A stretch of DNA of 64,000 nucleotides from JAABSX01 sp964480455 (GCA_964480455.1 CAYZQI010000002.1:1-64000); one strand, 5' to 3'. Counted from the first letter of the stretch, positions 1-9,747 are shown. Numbers and translations: made by a program. The notes: generated by a model not told the origin, from the sequence alone.

Positions 1-14
1 TACAGTTTCCTACA

Positions 15-311
15 TTACGTCAGCACAGAGACTTCTTGGTCCTCTGTCAGTAGTTTCAATAGGTCGGGGGGCAGGTCTTCACACATAATATCTATGACCT
101 CATCAAAATAAATTTGATTGACTTCAAGGCGTGCGGTAAGCGTGTTTTCCAGACGAATTTTCTCGGCTTTGTCGTCTATCACTGCCCCCATGGCGTAGTA
201 GAAATCCTCCCAAGCATTTAGGCGACTGTGGAAATTCTCTAACTTTTCATTATCTTGAAACCTGATGATTTTAGTTTTGTCTTTGGCAAAGATTTGGATT
301 TCGTAGTTCAT
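15..311 (-). CDS. Hypothetical protein, 98 aa
   Basis: Small leftward reading frame with an ATG start and about 98 codons. The protein is acidic and apparently soluble, with no signal peptide, membrane segment or metal-binding motif. I do not recognise the family. It stands alone, upstream of and divergent from the flavin monooxygenase gene, with about 300 bases of AT-rich DNA between them. Its amino-acid composition is normal for a folded protein, which supports it being real, but there is no homology argument available here. Confidence 0.6.
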   Translation of the reverse strand: MNYEIQIFAKDKTKIIRFQDNEKLENFHSRLNAWEDFYYAMGAVIDDKAEKIRLENTLTARLEVNQIYFDEVIDIMCEDLPPDLLKLLTEDQEVSVLT

Positions 312-619
312 AAATTTTAGGCATTTGGTAATGACAGACTAACGAAGATAAGTAGGGTAAAGTTGCATAATTTTAATAAAAAATTTAACTATTCTGATAT
401 AGCTAAATAAAGCAAAATATAATTTGCTTTATTGATAAGTAGCCGCTAATTCATCAGCTTAAGAGAGATAAACTAGACATTTTGATTATTTGACAATTTT
501 TATGAAAATCTGTAAGGTTAGACGCTGCCAGCCAAGCCAGTTACCTTTTTTGTCTGGCAGTATGCACCAATACTTATTTTTGTACTATATTAGAGGTTAA
601 TAACAAATATGACTTAATT
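312..619. other. Intergenic region between divergent genes
   Basis: About 300 bases of AT-rich DNA between two divergently oriented genes. The only signal I can support is the promoter-like pair described at 549-582 for the rightward gene. I see no RNA gene and no copy of the dispersed repeats. Confidence 0.5.
549..582 (+). promoter_or_regulatory. Putative Bacteroidota promoter of the flavin monooxygenase
   Basis: A TTTG element (549-552) is followed after 22 bases by TATTTTTG (575-582), which fits the Bacteroidota -33/-7 consensus TTTG and TAnnTTTG. The expected transcript start is near 589, about 30 bases before the ATG at 620. Pattern match only. Confidence 0.5.
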
Positions 620-2071
620 ATGAACAAAGTAATTATTATTGGTACAGGTTTTTCGGGGCTTGCCATGGGCATTAAGCTCAAAGAGGCGGGTATCCACGAT
701 TTTATCATCTTAGAAAAAGCAGCAGATTTGGGAGGTACATGGCGAGAAAACACCTATCCTGGGGCTGAGTGTGATATACCTTCGGCACTGTACAGTTATT
801 CTTTTGAGCCATACCCCAAGTGGGAGTACAAATGGTCGCACCAGCCACAGATTTTAGATTATTTGAAGCATTGCGCCAATAAGTATGGCATCTACCCACA
901 CATTCATTTTCAGAAAGAAATGACTGCGGCCACTTTCCACGAAGCAGCAGGGTTTTGGGAAGTACATACCAAAGACGGCAGTAGCTACCAAGCCCAGTCG
1001 CTCATTACGGCAATAGGGCAATTACACTTTCCGAATGTTCCTGAGATAAAAGGTAAGCAAACGTTTGAGGGGCATGCTTGGCACTCTGCCCAGTGGAACC
1101 ACGACATAGACTTGAAAGGCAAAAAAGTAGGGGTAATAGGCAATGCCGCAAGTGCAGTGCAGTTTATCCCTCAGATAGCCCCCCTTACCGCGCGCTTGTC
1201 CATTTTTCAGCGAAGCCCCAATTGGATGATTCCGAAGCAAGACCGCTCCTACTATGAGTGGGAGAAACAAGTTGCCAAGCAATTTCCGATTTTACTCAAA
1301 ATCTACCGACAAAGGCTTTGGCTTACGGGCGGCGTGTTGTTCTTTTTGATGACCAAAGACCAGTTTCCCAAAAAACTGGGAGAGGCATACGCCAAGGCGT
1401 TCATCAAGCAGACCATACAAGACTCCGAGCTACGCCAAAAACTCACACCTGACTATCCCATAGGCGCAAAGCGTATCTTATTTTCAGATGATTACTATCC
1501 TACCCTTAACAGAGAAAATGTGGATTTAATCACAGATAATATCCAAGAAATCACCCCAAAAGGAGTATTGACAAAAGAAGGCAAGGAAATCCCGCTTGAT
1601 GTCATTATCTATGCTACTGGCTTCAAGACCAATCCTTTTTTGATGGGCTTAGATATTAGAGGCTTGCAAGGAAAGACTATCAAAGAAGTGTGGGAAAAAG
1701 GGGCAGAGGCCTACTTGGGCATTACTACGCCTCAATTTCCGAACATGTTTATGATGTATGGTCCCAATACCAACTTAGGGCATAACTCTATCGTGATTAT
1801 GAGCGAGTGCCAAGCTGAATACATCAAGCAATGTATTACTACCCTGCAAAAAAATAATTTTAAATACATGACCGTAAAGCCCGAAGTAAATGAGGCTTAT
1901 AACCAAGAAATACAAGCAAGGCTACAAGACTCAGTCTGGAACTTGATTTCGGATAGCTGGTACAAAGCTGATGGCAAAGTAACCAACAATTGGCCTGGTA
2001 GAACTATGGAGTACAGCCAACGCACACGGCAAGTAGATTATACTGCTTTTCAGTTTGTGCCTAATTCTTAG
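620..2071 (+). CDS. Flavin-containing / Baeyer-Villiger-type monooxygenase
   Basis: Predicted FAD- and NADPH-dependent class B monooxygenase of 483 aa that inserts one oxygen atom into an organic substrate. The FAD-binding Rossmann motif GTGFSG lies at residues 8-13. The sequence FEGHAWHSAQW near residue 148 fits the Baeyer-Villiger fingerprint FxGxxxHxxxW exactly. A second dinucleotide motif (GVIGNAASA) follows near residue 172 and an ATGF motif near residue 331, as usual for the family. Length is typical of the shorter cytoplasmic members. There is no neighbouring pathway gene, so the substrate (ketone, sterol or other) is unknown. A promoter-like pair precedes it at 549-582. Confidence 0.88.
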   Translation: MNKVIIIGTGFSGLAMGIKLKEAGIHDFIILEKAADLGGTWRENTYPGAECDIPSALYSYSFEPYPKWEYKWSHQPQILDYLKHCANKYGIYPHIHFQKEMTAATFHEAAGFWEVHTKDGSSYQAQSLITAIGQLHFPNVPEIKGKQTFEGHAWHSAQWNHDIDLKGKKVGVIGNAASAVQFIPQIAPLTARLSIFQRSPNWMIPKQDRSYYEWEKQVAKQFPILLKIYRQRLWLTGGVLFFLMTKDQFPKKLGEAYAKAFIKQTIQDSELRQKLTPDYPIGAKRILFSDDYYPTLNRENVDLITDNIQEITPKGVLTKEGKEIPLDVIIYATGFKTNPFLMGLDIRGLQGKTIKEVWEKGAEAYLGITTPQFPNMFMMYGPNTNLGHNSIVIMSECQAEYIKQCITTLQKNNFKYMTVKPEVNEAYNQEIQARLQDSVWNLISDSWYKADGKVTNNWPGRTMEYSQRTRQVDYTAFQFVPNS

Positions 2072-2133
2072 GCATAGAACTTTGGTGCATATATACTTCA
2101 ATTGTGGACTATCGATGGTTGGGCAGCACAGTC

Positions 2134-2290
2134 AAGTGTGTATGGTTTTTTTACTAATTTGAGGCTTATTTTAATAAATTTTTCAAGATTACCTCGTTAC
2201 AAAACAGCTGTTTTTCACTCCTTGACCCCTGGGCTATGGCTTGAGGGGCTATGGAGCGAAAGACTTTCCAAAGCATACGCACTTTAATCA
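2134..2290 (+). repeat. Dispersed repeat family C, copy 1
   Basis: About 160 bases resembling 63474-63638 and, in part, 51061-51110. Shared blocks are the left end AAGTGTGTATG, the internal stretch reading TTTTTCAAGATTA, and the right end GCGAAAGA..TTTCAAAGCATACGCACTTTAATCAT. The two ends are imperfect inverted repeats of each other (AAGTGTgTATGcTTT type). It lies in the convergent space after the monooxygenase, only 25 bases from a family D element. Confidence 0.6.
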
Positions 2291-2314
2291 TGTACTACCA
2301 AGATTTTCATAGAT

Positions 2315-2402
2315 GGGTGCAAGTCAAATTTCGCTTTTTAGCCACCTCACTCTTTCCTTCTCCTCAGGAGAGGGTAGAAGGAAGTCAATTTGACTTGCAC
2401 CC
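2315..2402 (-). repeat. Dispersed repeat family D (88 bp, terminal inverted repeats), copy 1
   Basis: An 88-base element bounded by a perfect 16-base inverted repeat, GGGTGCAAGTCAAATT at the left and its complement at the right. Its reverse complement aligns along the whole length with the elements at 61822-61909 and 62001-62088, which are also exactly 88 bases. The interior carries the motif CCTCTCC..GGAGA and GTGAGGTGGCTAAAAAG. It fills the space between convergent genes. Confidence 0.8.
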
Positions 2403-2413
2403 TCATAGTTTAC

Positions 2414-3385
2414 TTATCTTTCCATCATTTCAACAGCTTTCTGCCTTAAGAAACCTTCTTTAAGCCCATAGGAAGACACTACAATATGGGGCAGTTCATA
2501 CTGCTCTATCACAAATCGAATTAAGCAAGTTGCCACTACAATCATATCTGCCCTGAACTCAGGCATACCACTTAGCAAGCGTCTTTTGTAGGCATTTTGC
2601 CCTACAATGAGTCTAAACAATTCATCAAAATTATCTCGGTCTATTTCATAGCTTGTGGGCTTCATATTGTAATGCTCATCTATAAATTCAGAGATTTTTT
2701 TTCTACCTTCTAGCCCTGCATACATTACTGCCGCCAAAGTTTCAAAACTGCCCGCTGCCCCCACCAATACCTTAGGGGCATACCTAAAAACTGCCTCAGT
2801 AAGTGTAAAGAGCTGTGTCTCAAGGTAAATCTCCATGCGCTGAATGTCTAAATCAGCAATGGGGTCAGTACGCATAAATCTGTCCATAAGGCGTTGCCCA
2901 CCTATTTCGTAGCTTTGCTTCCAGAGAGATTTGCGCTCATTGGCAATGACAAACTCTACACTTCCGCCGCCGATGTCCATCATCAAGACAGTTTCCTCTT
3001 TGAGCTTTACAGCTCCTTTGATACCCTCATAGATGAGGTCCGCCTCTTGTGTACCGCTGATGATTTCTATGGAAATACCAAATTCTTTTTGAAACTGATT
3101 GATGATTCGGTTAGCATTTTTGGCATTTCGGAAAGCACTTGTGGCAAGCCCCCAGATTTGTTTGGGGCGGTATTTTTCCCAAATGCGCTGAAACTGCCCC
3201 AGCACAGTATAGAGCCTTTGGTGCGCCTCTTCCGTGATGATGCCTTTGCTTAGACCTTGTTCTCCTATTTTTACTGCCGTTTGGGTGCGGTAAATGATTT
3301 CAATGCTATGCTCTTTGAGTTCAGCTATGAGCAGTTTACAAGTATTTGTGCCAAAATCAATGACAGCCACTCTTAAATTTTGCAT
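2414..3385 (-). CDS. Ppx/GppA-family phosphatase (exopolyphosphatase-like)
   Basis: Member of the Ppx/GppA family in the actin/hexokinase-like ATPase fold, which hydrolyses terminal phosphates of polyphosphate or of pppGpp. The phosphate-1 motif VIDFGTNTCKLL begins at residue 8 and the phosphate-2 motif MDIGGGSVEF lies near residue 141, with GAAGSFETLAA further on. At 323 aa it is the short form (Ppx domain only) without the C-terminal HD-like domain of E. coli Ppx. Transcribed alone and leftward. The sequence does not separate exopolyphosphatase from guanosine pentaphosphatase activity. Confidence 0.88.
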   Translation of the reverse strand: MQNLRVAVIDFGTNTCKLLIAELKEHSIEIIYRTQTAVKIGEQGLSKGIITEEAHQRLYTVLGQFQRIWEKYRPKQIWGLATSAFRNAKNANRIINQFQKEFGISIEIISGTQEADLIYEGIKGAVKLKEETVLMMDIGGGSVEFVIANERKSLWKQSYEIGGQRLMDRFMRTDPIADLDIQRMEIYLETQLFTLTEAVFRYAPKVLVGAAGSFETLAAVMYAGLEGRKKISEFIDEHYNMKPTSYEIDRDNFDELFRLIVGQNAYKRRLLSGMPEFRADMIVVATCLIRFVIEQYELPHIVVSSYGLKEGFLRQKAVEMMER

Positions 3386-3780
3386 ATTTTTGAAGAAAAA
3401 ACCAAATGTTCGAGTAATTGTTAATTGTCAGCGTTCAGCAGTCAATTTTATGCATTATTTATCTTTGAATTAACTTTGCTATTGAGCACATAAACGCATA
3501 CAAGATAAATGCTTGCTTTGAGTACAATTGCTATTAATATCTAAAATGAAAAATAGGTAAACAAGCAATCCAAAAAATGCTCTTTTTGTTAAAGAACTGA
3601 TTATATTTATTTTTTGATAAAGATTTCAAAGGGCTTTTTTATATTTTTGCAAGGCAAGTTGCGAAAGTAGGAGATTGGGCGTTGGTATTCCTAAAAACCA
3701 ATCAATTAATGACTCTCTTTGGGGTATCTGCAACTCAATAACTCATAATTAACAACAAACACAACCCTATCCATAACTGA
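3386..3780. promoter_or_regulatory. Intergenic region with possible promoter of the BatA-domain gene
   Basis: A 395-base gap between divergent genes. TATTTTTG at 3642-3649 matches the -7 consensus and TTTG at 3613-3616 could be the -33 element, but the 25-base spacing is long. If used, the leader of the downstream gene would be about 125 bases. I see no repeat copy or RNA gene here. Confidence 0.35.
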
Positions 3781-5823
3781 ATGAATTTTGTATATCCTGA
3801 ATTTCTATGGGCTTTACTAGCTCTTTTGATACCACTCGCTATCCATTTATTTAATTTTCGCCGTATCAAGCGTGTTTATTTTAGCAATGTAAAGCTACTA
3901 CGCGAGGTAAAAACCGAAACAAACTCTTTTAGAAGACTTAAGCATTTGCTTATATTGCTTTCGCGCATGGCTTTTGTGGTTTTTCTGGTGCTTACCTTTG
4001 CACAGCCTTTTCTGCCTAGCGAAAATCAAAAAGCCATTAAAAATCTAAGTGGATTAGTGAGCATTTACCTTGACAATTCTTACAGCATGCAGAGCGAAGT
4101 AGGTAATGACAAATACCTCGACCTTGCCGCACGCTATACCTCAGAACTCTTGGAGGTTTTTCCCAAAGATGCACGCTTTCAGCTCCTCACTAATCGTTTT
4201 GACAATACCGAGCAGTATCCCGTAGCTGCCAACAAAATAGAAGACCGACTCACCGAAACGCAGTTTTCTAGTGAATACCGCAACCTAGCAACGGTTTACA
4301 AACGACAACTGAACTTGCTCAATCGCTACTCAGGCAACGAGCGCAACCAAGTATTTTGGTTTACTGATTTCCAAAAAAGTACCTCAGGAGATGCAAGCAA
4401 ACTTGAGCTAGATACCCTCAACCAATACTACATTATTCCTATCAAGTCAGAAAAAAACCCTAACCTGATGATAGACTCGGTGTGGCTTGCCAATCCTTTC
4501 ATCAAATCGCTCGAAAGCAACCAAATCAATGTTCGTATCAAAAGTTATAGCAATGAAAGCTATACTGATTTGATGCTCAAACTTTTCATAGACGAGCAGC
4601 AGGTATCTACCTCTACGGTAAGCCTTGCGCCCGAGGAAAGTGTAGTAGCCAACTTCAATTTTACGATACAAGGTACAGGTATGAAGCCTTGCAAAATCAG
4701 CTTTGAGGATTTTCCTGTTACTTTTGACAATGAATACTTTTTTGTTGTAAATGCCTCTCCAAAAATTAATATCTTACACCTTTTTGAAAAGCCACAGCAC
4801 AAATTCATTGAAAATGTATATTCTAATGAATCTGTATTTGAGGTCAATAGCTTCAATGTCAATAACTTAGACTACAAGCGCATAGAAAGTGCCGAGCTAA
4901 TCATTCTTGATGAAATAGAAAGTATTGAGGGAGAACTCAATAATCAGCTCAAAACATTTGTCAAAAATGGAGGGAGTTTGGTGCTATTTCCTTCGGAAAA
5001 AAGCCAAAACAGTGTACAAGGTTTCTTGACTAGTGTTGGGGTGGGTGGCACACGGCTGTTAAAACCTGATTCGCTCGGGGTGGGCAAAGCCAATGAACTT
5101 GCCCTGCTCGACATCAGCAATCCCTTCTTTACGGGAATGTTCGAGAAAGTGCCCAACAATATGAATATGCCCTTTGGCAATGCGGTGCTAAATTGGAGCA
5201 ATGCAGGCGAAAACTTATTATCTTTCAAAAACCAACGCCCTTTTTTGAGCCGGTTTAGAGGGCAAGGGAGTAAAATATATGTCTGTGCATCGCCTTTGCA
5301 GACGCGCTACAGCAACTTTGCCAAGCACGCTTTGTTTGTACCTATGATGTTTCAAATGGCAGCCCAAAGCAAAAAACAAAGTGAGCGACTCGCCTACTCT
5401 TTTCAAGAAAATAATATCCGAGTACGCCTCGAAAAACCCTCGAGCAATCAAGTCTATAAATTAGTAAAAGGCGATTTAGAAATCATACCTGACCAGCGCA
5501 TCATTGGTGATGAGCTAGTATTTGAGCTGCCCAGCCAAACCCTAGAAGCAGGCTATTACAAGCTCATGCTTGACAAGCAAGTAATCACTATCTTGGCTTT
5601 CAACTTTGGCAAGGAAGAATCGGCTATGGATTTTTACTCACAAGCAGAAATAGCCAAGGCTTTTGAAGGCAAAAAGAACGTGCAGGTTTTTAATTTTGCA
5701 GACAGCAAAAACTTCATTCAAGATTTCAAAGAAAAAAATATCCAAATCAACCTTTGGAAGTATATGCTCATGCTGGCACTAGGTTTTTTATTGGTAGAAA
5801 TTGCCCTGATACGTTTGCTCTAA
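3781..5823 (+). CDS. BatA-domain (N-terminal double-transmembrane) membrane protein
   Basis: A 680-aa membrane protein beginning with the conserved BatA N-terminal domain: a first helix at about residues 5-23 (PEFLWALLALLIPLAIHLF), the basic HxFxFRRxKxVxFSNVxxL segment, and a second helix near 57-77. The middle resembles a von Willebrand factor A-like region but begins YLDNSYSMQ, so its MIDAS motif is partly altered, followed by a glutamine-amidotransferase-like region. One helix closes the C-terminus (about 655-677). Such proteins are found beside Bat aerotolerance genes; here batB-batC are 10 kb away. It precedes tsaE by 7 bases and is probably cotranscribed with it. Confidence 0.85.
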   Translation: MNFVYPEFLWALLALLIPLAIHLFNFRRIKRVYFSNVKLLREVKTETNSFRRLKHLLILLSRMAFVVFLVLTFAQPFLPSENQKAIKNLSGLVSIYLDNSYSMQSEVGNDKYLDLAARYTSELLEVFPKDARFQLLTNRFDNTEQYPVAANKIEDRLTETQFSSEYRNLATVYKRQLNLLNRYSGNERNQVFWFTDFQKSTSGDASKLELDTLNQYYIIPIKSEKNPNLMIDSVWLANPFIKSLESNQINVRIKSYSNESYTDLMLKLFIDEQQVSTSTVSLAPEESVVANFNFTIQGTGMKPCKISFEDFPVTFDNEYFFVVNASPKINILHLFEKPQHKFIENVYSNESVFEVNSFNVNNLDYKRIESAELIILDEIESIEGELNNQLKTFVKNGGSLVLFPSEKSQNSVQGFLTSVGVGGTRLLKPDSLGVGKANELALLDISNPFFTGMFEKVPNNMNMPFGNAVLNWSNAGENLLSFKNQRPFLSRFRGQGSKIYVCASPLQTRYSNFAKHALFVPMMFQMAAQSKKQSERLAYSFQENNIRVRLEKPSSNQVYKLVKGDLEIIPDQRIIGDELVFELPSQTLEAGYYKLMLDKQVITILAFNFGKEESAMDFYSQAEIAKAFEGKKNVQVFNFADSKNFIQDFKEKNIQINLWKYMLMLALGFLLVEIALIRLL

Positions 5824-5830
5824 CAATGAA

Positions 5831-6259
5831 ATGGAAAAACAAACAATCATTTACAAAGAACTCTCAGAACTTGAGGAAACTGCAAAAAAAATTATTAAAT
5901 TCGCTAAAGGTTTAAAAATATGGACTTTTGAAGGCACACTCGGTACAGGCAAAACTACCCTGATACAAGCTCTCGCCAAGCAATTTGAAGTGATAGACAC
6001 CGTCAAAAGCCCTACTTACTCCTTAGTCAATGAATACTTGACCCAAGACGGGCAAACCATTTATCACTTTGACCTCTACAGGCTCAAAAACGAAGAAGAA
6101 CTGCTCGACTTAGGCTATGAAGATTATTTTTATAATGACAAATATTGTTGGATAGAATGGGCATCAAAAGCACCTGCATTAATCCCTTTGCCGCACCTTG
6201 CTATCCAAATAAGTATTGAACAAGAACACAGAACCCTAGATTTGCAAAAATATGAGTGA
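5831..6259 (+). CDS. tsaE: tRNA threonylcarbamoyladenosine biosynthesis ATPase TsaE
   Basis: P-loop ATPase partner of TsaD/TsaB needed to form N6-threonylcarbamoyladenosine at position 37 of ANN-decoding tRNAs. The Walker A motif GTLGTGKTT is at residues 35-43, followed by the family signatures SPTYSLVNEY and HFDLYRL, and a C-terminal IEWASKA segment. Length (142 aa) is normal. It starts 7 bases after the BatA-domain gene and its last codons overlap the start of the alanine dehydrogenase gene by 8 bases, indicating one operon with translational coupling. Confidence 0.93.
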   Translation: MEKQTIIYKELSELEETAKKIIKFAKGLKIWTFEGTLGTGKTTLIQALAKQFEVIDTVKSPTYSLVNEYLTQDGQTIYHFDLYRLKNEEELLDLGYEDYFYNDKYCWIEWASKAPALIPLPHLAIQISIEQEHRTLDLQKYE

Positions 6260-7493
6260 AGGATACCAAGACGGCGGAGTGGAGATAGACGCACTCACCA
6301 AAGAACAACTCGTACTTTATCCCTTGGAAAAAACACAAACTGTCCAAAAAGATTTTAAATCTTTACAGATTGGTATTCCAAGAGAAAACAGTGAGTTCGA
6401 AAAGCGCATTGCCCTCCGCCCCGAAGCAGTAGAAATACTCACCCGCAGAGGGCATCAAGTAGTGATAGAAACTAATGCAGGCTTGCACGCTAAGTTTGAA
6501 GACAAAGACTTCAGCGAGGTAGGAGGGCGTATTGCTTACTCTTCTCAAGAGGTATTTGAATCTGACATTGTCCTAAAAATAGAACCCCCTAGCGAAGAAG
6601 AATTAGCATACATGAAGCCAGGCAAGGTGCTTATCTCTGCCATTCAGTTGGCAAAACTCCGCCCCGAATACCTCAGGGCATTGCTCAAAAAGAAACTTAC
6701 TACCGTAGCTTTTGAACTGATAGAAGACAAAGTAGGTGGAATGCCCGCCGTAAGGGCAATGAGCGAGATAGCAGGCAGTACAGTTATGCTCATTGCTGCC
6801 GAATACCTCAGCAGCCACAATGGAGGCAAAGGCATCATCTTGGGTGGTATCACAGGGGTACCACCTACCAAAGTAGTCATCATAGGGGCAGGTACTGTGG
6901 GCGAGTATGCCGCCCGAACTGCACTTGGGCTAGGCACTGAAATAAAAGTATTTGATAGACATACCTACAAACTGCGCCGCCTGAAATACTCCATAGGGCA
7001 GCACAATCTTTATACTTCTACCTTAGACGTGGTTACACTTACCGAAGCCATTAGCAGGGCTGATGTGCTGATTTGCGCTATTCGTTCAGAAAAAGGCAGA
7101 AGCCCCATTATCGTTACAGAAGAAATGGTACAAAAAATGAAGCCCAATTCTGTCATTATTGATGTCTCAATAGACCAAGGCGGCTGTGTAGAAACTTCAG
7201 AAATCACCAATTTGAAAAAGCCTACTTTTAAAAAACATGATGTGATTCACTACTGCGTTCCTAACATTGCTTCAAGGGTTTCGCGTACCTCTTCTACGGC
7301 ATTGAGCAATATTTTCGCGCCTTACCTGCTAGACATAGGCGAAAAGGGAGGCGTGGACGAGATGATTTTCTCTAACAAGTGGTTTATGAAAGGGGTCTAT
7401 GCTTATAAAGGCAGTCTTACTAACCCCGACCTAGCCAAAAGGTTCAACATGCCCCACAAAGATTTGGGCTTGCTAATGGCAGCCCGGCTCTAA
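6252..7493 (+). CDS. ald: Alanine dehydrogenase (alanine dehydrogenase/PNT family)
   Basis: Predicted NAD-dependent L-alanine dehydrogenase (alanine to pyruvate and ammonia). After an extension of about 38 residues the family start GIPRE is followed by the substrate-binding segment ENSEFEKRIALRPEAV. The nucleotide-binding motif GAGTVGEYAA lies near residue 216 and the C-terminal half has DVSIDQGGCVETS and HYCVPNIASRVSRTSS, which are typical. The length of 413 aa exceeds the usual 370 because of the N-terminal extension, seen also in other Bacteroidota members as far as I recall. It overlaps tsaE by 8 bases. The related transhydrogenase alpha subunit is the alternative, but no beta subunit is near. 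Confidence 0.88.
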   Translation: MSEGYQDGGVEIDALTKEQLVLYPLEKTQTVQKDFKSLQIGIPRENSEFEKRIALRPEAVEILTRRGHQVVIETNAGLHAKFEDKDFSEVGGRIAYSSQEVFESDIVLKIEPPSEEELAYMKPGKVLISAIQLAKLRPEYLRALLKKKLTTVAFELIEDKVGGMPAVRAMSEIAGSTVMLIAAEYLSSHNGGKGIILGGITGVPPTKVVIIGAGTVGEYAARTALGLGTEIKVFDRHTYKLRRLKYSIGQHNLYTSTLDVVTLTEAISRADVLICAIRSEKGRSPIIVTEEMVQKMKPNSVIIDVSIDQGGCVETSEITNLKKPTFKKHDVIHYCVPNIASRVSRTSSTALSNIFAPYLLDIGEKGGVDEMIFSNKWFMKGVYAYKGSLTNPDLAKRFNMPHKDLGLLMAARL

Positions 7494-7893
7494 TTGGATT
7501 GAGTAATGCCTATGTAAATGCTTCTGAATAGTTAGCTTACATTGTAGATGAGTTATAAAATGCTTGTAATCAATAATTTAACAAAAATAGTAATGCTGGT
7601 AGTCCTTGATTGAAATGTGTTTGCTGAAAAATTTTGCTTGTTACATTTCAGCCTACCCACAAGGCAAAAACAATGGGTACTGTATCAATGCAAAAAAACG
7701 AAACACCCTTCTGGGGCTATACTTAAATTATCTAAAATCACAACGAACTACCAATACACCATAATTTGTATTTTCCTAAATGACGGCAGGCTTAAGGGTT
7801 ATTGCGGTATATATTGGCAGAGAAGCACGAAAATTAGCGTATTCTGCTCGGAATGGTTTTCGGATTTTACCTTACACTCCAACAATCTTATAG
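7494..7893. other. Intergenic region without supported gene
   Basis: A 400-base gap. A 97-codon frame at 7617-7910 has an unlikely composition and runs into the next gene, so it is not called. No terminator, repeat copy or promoter pair could be supported. Confidence 0.4.
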
Positions 7894-9747
7894 ATGAAAA
7901 ACAAACCTAACTTTGCTGACCTACACTGCCACACTACGCTCAGAGTGTTCCACAAATTCAGCACACGCAAAGAAAAAAAGTTTTTTAGGGCAGATGCACA
8001 CCCTTGGACGATAATGCCCTCACGAAAAAAAGCCAAACGAAAAGGATTGAGAGCAAAAAATTATGCCCAATCTGACTTTGTACGCCTTCAAGAAGGAGGA
8101 GTGCGATTGGTTTTTGCTACAATTTATCCTTTTGAGCAGGGATACACTCTAATAGACGAAAAAGATGTAAACGGAAATACGCATACACGCTTCAGACTAG
8201 GGGCCGTTGCCTCTGCGGCAATGGGAATTTCCCCTAGCCGCCTCAATTACTTAGAAGACCCTGATTACAACTATTGGGAAGAATTTATCAAAGAACATAT
8301 TTTTATCTGTAGAGGTAGTGGACTGCTGTACCAAGCACAACATATTGCAGATTTTGAAGCTCAAAATGATGAAATAGGTGCTACATTAGAGGTAGGAGAC
8401 AATGATATAGGTGCTGCTGAAACAATTCCAAAAACAAAAAATAGGTATTGGATAGTAGCCGATAACCCACACAATGCCGCACAGCATCTCAAAGCTCAAG
8501 ATACGGCTTATCAGGGGAATAAAAATTATCAATTTCAAGACTTTGATACTGCCCAAAAAAACTTAAAAGAAACAAACAATGACATGGTAGTGGTACTCAA
8601 TGTGGAGGGAGCGCACTTCTTGACACTCAACCGAGATACACGCCTCAAAAATGCTAAAATAGATAGGCAAGAAATCTTCAGAAGAATAGAAATTCTCAAA
8701 CAACTAGACCCTCCCATTTTTTACATCACACCTGCACATCATTTTGACAACCTCATCATGAGCCACGCCAAAAGTATTCCTGATATGACTGAACTTCCGC
8801 CTCAAAAAAGGCGAAACTTATGGGCAATATTCCTGAAATCAATACTCAAAGAAATCCAACTTACACCCACACAAAAGGGTAACCTCAACCAAATGGACGA
8901 CCTGACAGACAAGGGTATCTCAGCACTGGGAGAAGAAATACTTTTAGAATTGCTGCACCTCGAAAAACAAAACAATCTGCTCAAAACTCTCTCCAAAAAA
9001 GGACGTAGAATTTTGATAGATACCAAGCACATGAGCGCAACCGCACGCAGAGATTTTTACCAACAAATTATTCTGCCATACAACCAAGACAAAGTACTCG
9101 AGGATAGAATCCCTGTGCTTGCTACGCACTCAGCATATTCAGGTGTGCCTACCTTGCAAGAAATGATACAAGGCTATGCAAAAGAGAACAATACTGGCAA
9201 TCCACTTATCAATAAAATACCAAGTTATCTATCTTGGAACATCAACCTTGCCGATGAAGATATCAGGGTCATCACTCAATCGGGCGGCTTAATAGGGCTT
9301 AATTTTGAGCAGCGCGTAGTGGGTGTGCCTTACAATGCCCTCAGAGATGATTTTGGGGTGGGTAGAAGGGCTTTTCAAAAAGAAATAGCTTGGCAGAAAA
9401 TTATGGCGCATCAAATCAAAGGTATGGTAAATGCAGTAAAAGCCGATAGTTTACACCAATATACACCCCACGGATGGAGCATCTGGAATGTAATCTGTAT
9501 TGGTTCTGATTTTGATGGAGGTATAGACCCCGTAAACAACTACACCACTGCCGAGCACTTTACTGATTTTCGGCAAGATCTGATAAAAGAAATCAATGCT
9601 TGGACAAATGCCGAAAAGCAAGATTTCGGACTGACAAGCCCCGAAGTAATTGAAGAAATAGTCCAAAAAATCTGTTTTAAGAACCTTTATGACTTTTTTA
9701 TCAAACATTTTGAGAAAAATTATTTTAAACAAGAAGTGATTGCATAG
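7894..9747 (+). CDS. Membrane dipeptidase-like protein (peptidase M19 family)
   Basis: Predicted metal-dependent dipeptidase of the amidohydrolase fold. The N-terminal metal motif reads ADLHCHT (residues 8-14), a central IDTKHMS segment and LATHSAYSG supply further histidines, and the family signature CIGSDFDGGIDP lies near residue 532-543. At 617 aa it is far longer than ordinary M19 dipeptidases (350-420 aa); the extra length is spread through insertions such as residues 100-260. No signal peptide is visible, so it is probably cytoplasmic. It is a single gene followed by the DUF697 gene 80 bases later. The catalytic specificity is an inference from the family. Confidence 0.75.
   Translation: MKNKPNFADLHCHTTLRVFHKFSTRKEKKFFRADAHPWTIMPSRKKAKRKGLRAKNYAQSDFVRLQEGGVRLVFATIYPFEQGYTLIDEKDVNGNTHTRFRLGAVASAAMGISPSRLNYLEDPDYNYWEEFIKEHIFICRGSGLLYQAQHIADFEAQNDEIGATLEVGDNDIGAAETIPKTKNRYWIVADNPHNAAQHLKAQDTAYQGNKNYQFQDFDTAQKNLKETNNDMVVVLNVEGAHFLTLNRDTRLKNAKIDRQEIFRRIEILKQLDPPIFYITPAHHFDNLIMSHAKSIPDMTELPPQKRRNLWAIFLKSILKEIQLTPTQKGNLNQMDDLTDKGISALGEEILLELLHLEKQNNLLKTLSKKGRRILIDTKHMSATARRDFYQQIILPYNQDKVLEDRIPVLATHSAYSGVPTLQEMIQGYAKENNTGNPLINKIPSYLSWNINLADEDIRVITQSGGLIGLNFEQRVVGVPYNALRDDFGVGRRAFQKEIAWQKIMAHQIKGMVNAVKADSLHQYTPHGWSIWNVICIGSDFDGGIDPVNNYTTAEHFTDFRQDLIKEINAWTNAEKQDFGLTSPEVIEEIVQKICFKNLYDFFIKHFEKNYFKQEVIA

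Noticed and set aside
2102..2463. Two small rightward frames between the monooxygenase and the phosphatase
   Set aside because: They lie over repeat families C and D and the end of the convergent gene; the coding potential is explained by the repeats.
7617..7910. 97-codon rightward frame before the M19 gene
   Set aside because: Composition is unlike a bacterial protein, it overlaps the well-supported start of the next gene, and it has no recognisable motif.
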